Below, piece after piece: positions 21,102-29,889 of a stretch of 64,000 bases of DNA. The DNA lies in NCBI GenBank assembly GCA_021527695.1, contig JAKFAO010000011.1, positions 558,001 to 622,000 on the forward strand, read 5' to 3'. How positions within the stretch are numbered: the first letter of the stretch is position 1; each line of letters opens with the position of its first letter. The notes beneath the pieces were generated by a model, which saw only the letters and a program-made list of their open reading frames with translations, did no database searches and was not told where the DNA came from. Origin of the DNA: Naematelia aurantialba. Lineage: Eukaryota > Basidiomycota > Tremellomycetes > Tremellales > Naemateliaceae. Position numbers and translations under genes: made by a program.

Positions 21102-21108
21102 TATATAA
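21102..21108 (+). promoter_or_regulatory. TATA box of the pheromone gene
   Basis: TATATAA about 105 bp before the pheromone ATG, just downstream of the ATTGTT array. Confidence 0.65.
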
Positions 21109-21212
21109 GGGGGCTCTTGGGGCCGGTTCCGTCTATCCAACACAAGCACTACCACTACTCTCTACACACCAACCGCTCTTCAGCTGTCACCACCCACACC
21201 ACGTTTACTACA

Positions 21213-21338
21213 ATGGACGCCCAGACTACCCAACAGCCCGAATCTAACGAGATCTCCAGCAAGATCACCACGATGGACGTGCCCGTCGAGTTCGAGAGGG
21301 ACCCCCAACCGACGAACCCCCCATGTGTCATTGCTTAA
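21213..21338 (+). CDS. MF: Lipopeptide mating pheromone precursor
   Basis: A single 41-residue frame starting MDAQTTQQPE and ending PTNPPCVIA, stop. The C-terminal CVIA is a CAAX box for farnesylation, proteolysis and carboxymethylation. The size, the MDA start and the CVIA end match the precursors of Tremellomycete pheromones (Cryptococcus MF genes end the same way). The mature peptide would be cut from the C-terminal part and exported, probably by a Ste6-type transporter. A TATA box and a dense ATTGTT array lie upstream and STE3 lies 619 bp downstream on the same strand. This pairing defines a P/R mating locus. Only one copy was found in the window. The receptor next to it normally recognises the pheromone of the other mating type, not this one. 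Confidence 0.88.
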   Translation: MDAQTTQQPESNEISSKITTMDVPVEFERDPQPTNPPCVIA

Positions 21339-21956
21339 CAGGGCACTGTACGTGTCTCAACAAGTATGAATATGAAGAAGCTGATTAGATGAAAGGTTGG
21401 CTTGACGATCGACAGCTTGTGATGGGTGCTCCGAGGAGGCGGTACGACGGCTGACGCGGTGTCTTGGGGTGGTAGCGAGCCGAGGAGAGTGGTACACCCG
21501 TATCCTGAGATGCATATATGTAGTGAACTAGATACTCAGGCCCTGTGCTCAGTACGATCTGCATTTTCGTTGCAGTGCAGCCGGAATGTCGGTCGAATGC
21601 AAACAGGAAATTGGGGAAGACGATAGAGTGCTGCTGGTTGATGTACGGGAAGCCGCGCGAAAATGCCTAAGCCGACTGTACAGACTCTGTTTTGACTGGA
21701 GAGGCGACGCTTTTTGTCGTCAGATAGACGGAGGGCAATGTTCGAGACGGCCTCCGGTGGCCTGGACTCCTTTGCACAGGTATCTGTGCGCTATCTGAGC
21801 AGGTCATTTTTAGAAATGGGTTGTGCGAGCAGCTCTTTTGTCTTGTGTTTTCGCTGTATTGTGCGATAATGTCCTTTTGTTCACCACGCTGTATAAGATG
21901 CCAGGCTGCATCTTGTAGGAAGAGCTTGTACCCGCGTTTCTTCAATTCAACCAGGC
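21339..21956. other. Intergenic region, pheromone gene to STE3
   Basis: Presumed 3' end of the pheromone gene and promoter of STE3. One ATTGTG (near 21869) and one TTTGTTC occur, far fewer sites than before the pheromone gene. No gene seen. Confidence 0.45.
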
Positions 21957-23203
21957 ATGATGCGTCACCCGGACTACGCCATTTGGACTTGCATTGCCTT
22001 CTTCGCTGTAGTGCTTCCTAGCCCCTGGCATTGGCGCATGGCCAATGTCTCGACCATGTCTCTCATAGTCTGGCTCGCTCTCGTCAACCTGATTCTGTTC
22101 ATTAACACCATCGTTTGGCGCGATAACTATGAAGACCATAGCCCAATTTGGTGCGATATCAGTAAGGACTTGTACTCTGATTTGCCCCCTTGCTGACGAT
22201 CCAGGCTCCCGCCTTTTGTCTTTGGTCAACTTTGCTATACCAGCTTGCTCGCTCTCACAGATGATGCGTTTGGAGTCCGTGGCATCGGCTCGACGATCAG
22301 TGGTCTCGGCGTCAGACAGAACCCGTCGCATGTACCGCGAGGCTGCGCTGTGCATTGGATATCCTCTTCTTATGCTTCCGATACTCAGCACAGTGCAAGG
22401 CCATCGATACGATATCTATGAGAATCAGGGATGTCGCCAACCATTTTATTATTCTTGGCTTGGTTATTTGATTAGTTTCGCGCTTCCAATGGCGATGTCT
22501 GTTGTGAGTTGCATATATGGCGGTGAGTCTGATCTTGATTCTGTCATGTTCCTGCCCTCTGATATTCTATCAGGCCTCGCTGTTCGTTGGTTTCTCGTTC
22601 GCCGACTACAGTTCCGCGCTTTGCTAGCTTCTGCGGATTCCGGACTGAATATCTCTCGCTACTTCCGCCTCGTCGCTCTAGCCTTGGTGGAAATGGTTCT
22701 CCTTCTGACTCTCAACATCATCAGTGTCGTCCTCACCAAACCCTCTGATGGCTTGAGACTCAGCAACTCGTGGACGACAGTGCATGCCGACTACGATCTT
22801 ATATCCCAGTACCCTGAAGGAACTGCGACAGAACAGGGTTTCGCGTCAAATTCCCTCCTCATCTACTCAATCGTGCTGTATTCGATTGTCTTCTTCGTCT
22901 TCTTTGGCATGGGGGAAGAAGCAATCGCTGAATATTCCAGAGTGTGGATGTGGATGTTGAGAACGAGACGAGGCATCATTCAGTGAGTGATATGTTTGCT
23001 ATGCTTCTGATGTCCTCAGCAGCGAAGCGACGCCGGCATCAATGCCAAGTCTGGGCTCGAAAGTAACTACAGCTTCTGGTCGCCCATGGATGGCGCCGTC
23101 GGCTCCAGATGATGACGTGATGTTCAGCGAGACCAAGCTCGTCGCTCGTGACGATTCTCAATCGATGGGAATATCTATAAATGTGGAGCAGTCTGTTGTC
23201 TAG
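21957..23203 (+). CDS. STE3: STE3-type pheromone receptor (seven-TM GPCR)
   Basis: The N-terminus has the family block LPSPWHWRMANVSTMSLIVWL, then NLILFINTIVWRDN and PIWCDIS. An intron follows (donor GTAAGG, about 44 nt), then SRLLSLVNFAIPACSLSQMMRLE, the start of TM3. Further segments are ALCIGYPLLMLPILSTVQGHRYDI, YSWLGYLISFALPMAMSVVSC, an intron at 22523-22573 (51 nt, a multiple of three, so the frame also reads through), LAVRWFLVRRLQF, VALALVEMVLLLTLNIISVVLT and SLLIYSIVLYSIVFFVFF. The last intron (from 22983) joins RGII to a cytoplasmic tail exon from 23020, ending SMGISINVEQSVV, stop at 23201-23203. The tail resembles a second tail fragment at 28340/34171. Signals through a G protein to the PAK/MAP-kinase cascade. 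Confidence 0.92.
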
Positions 23204-23516
23204 CTGCGATTTGATGGTCATCTCAACACCGGTATCTATCCAGTTTGAATGAATCATGTGAGATATCGGACTTTCGCAGCGATATTGGACTTCCAATCAT
23301 TCTTCTCGTACCAGGGAGATCGCCAAGAGCGTAAGGACCAACCTGTTCAACGGTATCGCAACAACTCTCGTCTAAGCGAACCAGACTACAGTAAGGGACG
23401 CCGGCAGATGCGTGCATCCACAGAGGTATGTTGGCGGAGGTATACTCTGAAATATAACATCACAGAACAGCGTTTTATTGCACTGAAATACGATCAGCCC
23501 ATCCACACCGCAAGTG
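23204..23516. other. Convergent intergenic region, STE3 / REI1
   Basis: Two 3' ends face each other; no gene is supported. Confidence 0.45.
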
Positions 23517-24901
23517 TCACTTACAAAGCGGATCCCGAAAGTCTGCGGACCACCATTAGCGGAGATTTCGAATCAAGAAGCAGACTCAGACTCACGTTTT
23601 TGATTGTTGTGCTTGAACCCCACTTTGGTACGATGAAGTTCCTTCTGAGTCTGATCTCTAAAAGACCTTCCCTGACGTCTTGCCCAAGCAGCTTCACCTG
23701 CATTTCTTGCTTTGAAGACTTGAAGCCCTTTTCCATACGCCCCAATGCCACCTGCCATGGGTACCAATGCAAGACTTGGGTCCGCTAATCTCTGGCGGAC
23801 TCGCTCGACCTTACTCAGACTGCCTTTCTCACCGGTGCCCAGAGCCTGTGGACGGAATCGCTGCTCGTAGTAGACACGCAACGAACGATGTCCGAGCACT
23901 CGACCAGAAGGGAGGATGAGGGATAAACCATCCGCAGCCAATGAAGCGGTACCCTGGGCTCAGCTGGATCCTTTAAATGAGCTTACCGTGGCCTTAGTGG
24001 TCCCCGTGATAGAAACATCATCTCCGTCCATATCCTCCCAGTCTGATCCACCCTCCAGATAGTCAAAATCGTAGTAGTCGGCTAGCTCCGCGCGGTCTTC
24101 TTCAGAGTCGTACGCGATCTTGCAGTGAGATTTGTCCATCATGTGCCGGCGAACAGCTTCCAAGCTTGGGAATTCCTTTCCACCGTCGGGGCAATACAGG
24201 CAAAGATTCCCGAGAACAACCTTCTCCCCAAGGTAAGATAGTAGACCGGGCAGATCAATCAAGTGTTCACGATCGGGAATGAAGAAGCTGTGGAAACGTG
24301 ACATGTGTGTCATAATGGCGTCTACGGATTCGGCATGCTGAACGCAGAAAAGGCAATCGGTGTTTCGTATCCGACGTCGGGAAGAAGCGAGTCGTTGCTC
24401 TATATCGCTGCCATCGAGGCTCTCATCACCGGTATCCTCATCCGTCTCACTATCTGTATGGGTGCCTAGATGGTTGATGTTGTCGGAGGGTAAAGTATGA
24501 GGCGAGACCGCTACAGGCCGGGATGGATCCCCCGCCTCAAGCACAGAGGGTTGAGCGTGTCCCTGAAGGCGCACACGCTCGCGGTGCTTTCGCGACTGCA
24601 CATGGGAGCGGTATGCGTTTTCGGTTGCAAACGATTTACTACAATGGCCGTATCAGCGAACCCACTCATATCCGATCAGAGACTCATACCTGCAGGCTGC
24701 ACACAGCAAGCCCCTCGGGTCAGTCCTGATGGCATTCTGCTCTCGACGCTCGAGGACTTTTTCGTTGAAGGCGGCGGCGATCACGGGAGGAAGATTCGCT
24801 ACACGTCTTTTCATGTTGTAGCGATGCCAGTCTGTACCGAAATGAGCACGTTGCTCATCGGCAGTCTCGAAGGCGACCCGGCAAGATATGCAAGTGAACA
24901 T
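23517..24901 (-). CDS. REI1: REI1/ZNF622-type 60S biogenesis factor
   Basis: Cytoplasmic zinc-finger protein that helps recycle shuttling factors (Arx1/Alb1) from pre-60S subunits. The start MFTCISCRVAFETADEQRAH with DWHRYNMKRRVANLPPV is the family's first finger; a longer frame upstream begins with TTG and was rejected. Later blocks: DCLFCVQHAES...MTHMSRFHSFFIPD, LIDLPGLLSYLGEKV, CLYCPDGGKEFPSLEAVRRH and HMMDKSHCKIAYDSEEDRAEL then YYDF. The C-terminal exon has LILPSGRVLGHRSLRVYYEQRF, VPMAGGIGAYGKGLQVFKAR and GRSFRDQ...VGFKHNNQK. A last intron joins HNNQK to HFRDPLCK, stop at 23519-23517. It shares a 181-bp divergent promoter with DBP10, and both gene products act in 60S assembly. Confidence 0.9.
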
Positions 24902-25082
24902 GGCGGTATACGATTGATGAACTGACAACGAATGGTAATAAGAATCTCAACGATCGTACAAAAAAAGCTAACCCAGCAGCGGGTGGCGATCAAGCCACGT
25001 GCCACCCACGTGATGCGCTGGAACTGTTCTTCACTCCGCAAATTTCTCTATGGACTTCTTGACTTTTCTCGAGTCCAAAAGC

Positions 25083-27563
25083 ATGGTCGGTACACACAAT
25101 GGAGAAACAGTACTCGGCACAAATAAGATCAAGCCATCGGGTAGTGGAGGAGCGTGGCAGCCTTTAGGTGAGTTGAGTGTAACCGATTTGCGCTAACAGC
25201 TAGGCGTTTGTCCTCCTCTAGCAAGATCTCTCTTGTTGCGCGGCTTCAAAAACCCAACTCCCATACAACGCTCCAGTCTACCTGCGACTCTCGCAACTCC
25301 ACCGCGCGATGTACTTGGAATGGCTCGCACAGGATCTGGCAAGACCCTTGCATATTTGATCCCTCTACTTCAGAAGCTTACTGATGGTTCCCCCCGAACA
25401 AACGGCCCTCGCGCGCTTATCATGTGTCCAAGTCGCGAGTTGGCTCTGCAAGTCTTGAAGACTGGAAAGGATCTTGCTCGGGGGCTTCCAAAGTCCAAAG
25501 ATGAAAGAACGCAACCGCTTCGTTGGGCGTTGATTATGGGAGGTGACGGCTTGGACAGGCAATTTGAGATCATGTCTGCTGGCCCGGATATGTGCGCAAG
25601 ATGAAGAATTATCATCACTGACCCAACAGTGTCATCGCTACACCGGGTCGACTTCTGCATCTCATTGTCGAAATGAACCTCAATCTGCGAACAGTAGAGA
25701 TGACCATCTACGATGAGGCAGATCGGTAAGTCCACATGATTCGAACCTGCTGATGGCAGTCTATTCGAATCTGGGTTCGAGACACAGCTACGCGAGATAG
25801 TTCATCGCTTGCCTGCAACTCGCCAGAATTTGCTCTTCTCGGCGACTTTACCATCAGCTGTGGCTGAATTTGCAAAGGCAGGCCTTGTCAATCCCGTCTT
25901 TGTGCGGCTGGACGCAGAGAGCAAGATCAGCCCAGACCTGCAGATGATGTTTTTCCACACCAAACCCTCCGAGAAAGACGCGGCTTTACTGGTCCTTATT
26001 GAACACGTGTTGAAGATTCCGATGGCACAACAACAGGATCAAAATAGAACACAAGCAATCATATTCGCGGCGACGAAACACCATGTCGAGTACCTCGACA
26101 ATCTCCTCATAGCAGCTGGCTACAGTACTTCCTATATTTATGGGTCTCTCGATCAATTGGCTCGGCAACGCCATCTCCAGTCCTTCCGCTCTGGCAATGC
26201 GCAATTAATGATCGTCACAGACGTTGCAGCTCGGGGCCTGGACATTCCGACGATGGACAATGTTATCAATTACGATTTTCCGCCTAGCGTCCGCGTATTC
26301 TTGCATAGGGTGGGCCGGACAGCTCGTGCTGGCAGACAGGGCTCGGCATATTCCCTTGTGTCCCGCGAAGATGTTCCTTTTCTTTTTGACCTCGCAACCT
26401 TTCTCAATTTACCCGTTACCAATGGGGAATTTTCTGGCGCAATACCGCAAGACCTGGTGGACGACAAGATAGAGTTGATATCTGCCAGTCTCGGAGAGGT
26501 TAACTCGCAGCTGCCCGCTTTACGGCAGGTCAAAGTTAAAGGACAAGCACAGTATGACCGTTCCAAGGGAAAAGCCACGACTTCCTCATACACGGATGCG
26601 AAAGCATTACTGGGTGGCAGCAACGCGGAGGCGTTTCGAGCCTTACACCCATTCTTTCGCGAGTCCGCTTCGCCATTCCAACTCTTGGCGATGGAAAGGA
26701 CCCGGCTTGTGGAAGCTGTTAGGAACTTTAAGCCACATGAGACAGTGTTCGAACTCGGCAGTCGCGGATCGGCTTCAGGTGCTGTCGTCATGAATGCTCG
26801 GCGACAGCAGTTACAGCGGCACATTGACCGACGCACTTCTGAACAGGCCCCGGTGAAGACTGAGCCTCGTCGAGCGGAAGGCAATCCAAGACCAGGATCA
26901 CTGACGGTAAGCAGGCAAGCGGATGAGGGGACGTACAACCATGATGACAGTTGCAGGAGCACAATCACGCCTTTCGTGACGCAGGATATTACATTTCTCA
27001 TCAGCAAGCCGGCGCGGCAGGAGAAAAAGGGTATGGCAATCGGAAGAACAAGCTCATCTCCGATTCAGGTACTCTTTAAGAGACGACAACACTGCCTCGC
27101 GTATACACGAGTCTGTTCTAGATCTCACTACCGACGATTCGGGTCCGATACGTGCTCAGAAGGCGAGTCAACTAAGGTGGGATAGAAAGAAACGCAAGTT
27201 CGTCGCTGGTGATGGTGTCGGATCCGACAACAAGAAGATGATTCGGACAGAGAGCGGGGCGCTATTGCCTGCCTCGTATGCAGGGGGCCGATTCAAAGAG
27301 TGGCAGAAGCGGTCCCGGCTGCATCCTGGTTCCGAGATCGTGGCCGCAAGGTCCAGCGATACTCCTACGGGAGCTGGACCGAACAGATATCGGCATGTCG
27401 CCAACGAGAGACAAGCCATGGAGCAGCCTCAGTTGAAAAGGACCACAGCCATCGAAAGGCGAAACAGGGAGTCTACAAAAGTCTGTCCCATCTTTCATCA
27501 GCGTGTACGATGCTGACTGAAGAAAAGCGAACTTTGAATCGCCCCATCAGGAAATCTCGATGA
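25083..27563 (+). CDS. DBP10: DBP10/DDX54-type DEAD-box RNA helicase
   Basis: Nucleolar helicase for 60S subunit assembly. The first exon ends [11 protein letters not shown], then an intron to [15 protein letters not shown] (Q motif). Motif I is ARTGSGKT, Ia PSRELA, Ib TPGRLLH (made by an intron starting GTGCGC at about 25589), II DEAD in MTIYDEADR (next intron follows at once), III SATLP, V AARGLD and [12 protein letters not shown]. The C-terminus has the DBP10CT signature: [31 protein letters not shown] and [10 protein letters not shown]. This signature and the WQPLG start separate it from other DEAD-box proteins. A last intron (from about 27479) joins ESTK to [11 protein letters not shown], stop at 27561-27563. 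Confidence 0.88.
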
Positions 27564-28249
27564 TCATAATCCGTGCTAGTCCACCTGCTACAAGTTTTGC
27601 CGCGTATCGCAATTTGCCTTGCCAGTATGCAACTATTTCTGCGTCGATACGTGTCATCTTTGGAGCGCAGCACGAGGCCCTCCACAAGACCTCTGCGCGG
27701 CCGGCTGTCACGGCAGTGCTCACCACGACACTACAGTGGCTTGGCTCAAAAGCCACAATATTCAACCCGCCGACTCGGATTGAATCTGGTTATATACTAG
27801 CCTGTACCAAGACGTTGAAGGGTGGTCATTCCATGACACCTGCTGCCCTGGGTATAGCTCATCAAAATTGCTCGATTCGGAAGCCAATCCTGACGTCGTC
27901 CGGGTAGCGTATATTGTAATTGTGAGACGCGCATACGGCTTGCTGCCATTTGTGACAGCTCAATCGTCGAGTGCTACGTGGGTGTCCCGTTGATTCTCTC
28001 TTGTCTATCCCTCAACATGAGAGGTTATACCTCACTTTTCCGCATCTTGCCTCTTGCCTCCTCTTTCTCTACAACCCTTTCAACCCACGGTACTCTGCTT
28101 CCATGCTGCTCACTTACCACTTGCAATACTTGCTCTCACTTGCAATACATGCTCTCACTTGCTCACTTGCTCACTTGCTCACTTGCTCACTTGCTCTCAC
28201 TTGCTCTCGAGTTGATATTGCTTGCGTTCACTTGCTGTTGTTGCCATTT

Positions 28250-28287
<38 letters not shown>

Positions 28288-28339
28288 ATCTCTACCCGCT
28301 CCCCGAACACCTCAGTACCACAGCGCTGACTTGGCAAAG
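27564..28339. other. Intergenic region with microsatellites
   Basis: No gene is supported. TTGCTCAC/TTGCTCTCAC repeats at about 28128-28212 are followed by a C run and a (TC)n tract at 28254-28285. The pyrimidine-rich end and the GCTGAC..AAAG at 28334-28339 look like the 3' end of an intron leading into the STE3-like tail that follows. Confidence 0.5.
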
Positions 28340-28438
28340 TGGCCAACTCCCGCCGTTCATCCCGACCCTAGGATCGACCGTCGTCAAACCTAGCGGGATC
28401 GACTGGGCCGGATCGCACCACGAGTCCACGGACAAAGT
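28340..28438 (+). pseudogene. STE3-like C-terminal tail, left part (split by retroelement)
   Basis: In frame: GQLPPFIPTLGSTVVKPSG, then IDWAGSHHESTDKV. Compare the intact STE3 tail ASMPSLGSKVTTASGRPW: the P-x-LGS-x-V...SG..W pattern is shared. The frame continues exactly across the Ngaro-like element into 34171 (GT + C gives Val). I find no transmembrane exons upstream, so this appears to be a tail fragment only. Similarity is at protein level and modest. Confidence 0.4.
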
Positions 28439-28553
28439 TTGGCGAGTCACGTGACAACGGACTGAAGGCAACGGACGGCGGGCTGAAGGATCCCTCAACC
28501 CGACATCCATCTCCCGCCAAGCAAGGATCGCCAGCATTGTTGCTCCAGCGTCT
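28439..28553. repeat. Ngaro split repeat A1
   Basis: Starts TTGGCGAGTCACGTGACAAC and ends CTCCAGCGTCT; matches A2 at 33841-33955 over the full 115 bp by eye. Confidence 0.9.
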
Positions 28554-28596
28554 TTGGGTAGCAAGTTAGCAGCGACGTATCCTTGTCTTGCCTGGC

Positions 28597-29739
28597 ATGC
28601 CTCCCAAGGCATCGAGAGGCGCCGGACCTCGGCGCTCCACGCGGTCCACTGCTGGCAGCCAACGGGGCAGCCGTCAGGGCACGGTTCGCCCCATCCAGCA
28701 GGAGGACGAAACTGGGGCACCCAGGGAGACTGGTGCCAACCCCTCCATCTCCCGCGAGGGGGACGACGGGGCTTACGACCAGGATGACGACGACCCGATG
28801 GCGGGGCTAGACCCCCGGATCAGCAAGACCTTCGAATCCTTCTCCCATATGTTCGCAAAGTTTGCCGACCGCCTGGAGAAGATCGATGCGAGCCTTTCGG
28901 CGTTAGGCGGTGGTACAGGGCGTGGCACCAAGCGGCCCCTTCCCCCGCTGCAAGAGGAGGATGAGTACGACGAGGGGGAGGAGGAGGATCTTGGCCCGTT
29001 GATACGTGGGCGTCATGGTGAGTGCCCAGATATCAGTGTTCGCTATTCGTACCTCGACGCCAAAACCCGCGACCTCGCCCTTGCCGGCACGCTCCCCGCC
29101 GAAGCGCTCCCAAATTTGATTCCACCGACCTCGCTCCTGTACAAGCCATCCGCGGACAGTTCGGTGCTGGGTTGGCTGTCCTCGCCTAAGTCTGGGACCC
29201 TCCGTGCGATCGCCCCTACGCATCTCCCCACCGACGCGGTGAAGAAGTTTGTCGCCGCCATTCCCACGCCGGCGACTTTCCTTTACGCCTGGTCCATCCT
29301 CATCGACCTAATGGCACATGGCCTCGGTGAGCCGACCGAGCAGTACCAGGTGGTCGCGGCGCTTGGCTGGTATGGCAGGTGGATTGCGGATCAGGCGGTG
29401 AAGTGCACCTGGGAATCGGTGTGCCAGTACCACTTGGAGGCCTGCCAGTCACGCTTCGCCGGCACATTCCACGTCGACACTTGGTACAACAAGGTAGACT
29501 CCGTGGCGGCCGTCAACTTGCAGCGTAAGCCGCTCGGAGGCACCGCCCCTGGGGCAGACAGCACCGGATCCAGGGTGGCCAAACGACACCGAGTGACGGC
29601 ACCGGAGGCCCGAGACGTCTCAGCAGAAGTGTGCTTCAACTATAATGGGGCCGGCTGCAAGGAGCCCTGCCGGCACGGGCGTCGCCATGTCTGCCAGGAA
29701 TGTGGGAAGCCCCACCCACTCCACAAGCACAAGGGCTAG
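28597..29739 (+). CDS. Ngaro-like ORF1, gag-like protein with Cys/His finger
   Basis: About 380 residues from ATG (MPPKASRGAGPRRS). The middle has ...SVRYSYLDAKTRDLALAGTLPAEALPNLIP and a C-terminal finger CFNYNGAGC, CRHGRRHVCQECGKPHPLH, of the type that ends the gag-like proteins of fungal DIRS/Ngaro elements. Likely nucleic-acid binding and particle assembly. The stop is followed 150 bases later by the first ATG of the RT frame. Confidence 0.75.
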   Translation: MPPKASRGAGPRRSTRSTAGSQRGSRQGTVRPIQQEDETGAPRETGANPSISREGDDGAYDQDDDDPMAGLDPRISKTFESFSHMFAKFADRLEKIDASLSALGGGTGRGTKRPLPPLQEEDEYDEGEEEDLGPLIRGRHGECPDISVRYSYLDAKTRDLALAGTLPAEALPNLIPPTSLLYKPSADSSVLGWLSSPKSGTLRAIAPTHLPTDAVKKFVAAIPTPATFLYAWSILIDLMAHGLGEPTEQYQVVAALGWYGRWIADQAVKCTWESVCQYHLEACQSRFAGTFHVDTWYNKVDSVAAVNLQRKPLGGTAPGADSTGSRVAKRHRVTAPEARDVSAEVCFNYNGAGCKEPCRHGRRHVCQECGKPHPLHKHKG

Positions 29740-29889
29740 GGACGCGCGGCGGGGGTTGCCTTGGCGAGGTGGCTCCTGCCACCCCGTGGCGTTGGTTCTG
29801 CGGCGAGGGAGAGAGCGGGGGACGGGAGGAGGGGACAGGAGAGAGAGGTCTGGTCCGGTGGCGGCAGATCGAGGGGAGAGGAGGTGGAG

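Noticed and set aside
23249..23788. Plus-strand open frame after STE3
   Set aside because: It overlaps the conserved C-terminal exons of REI1 on the minus strand and has no recognisable domain.
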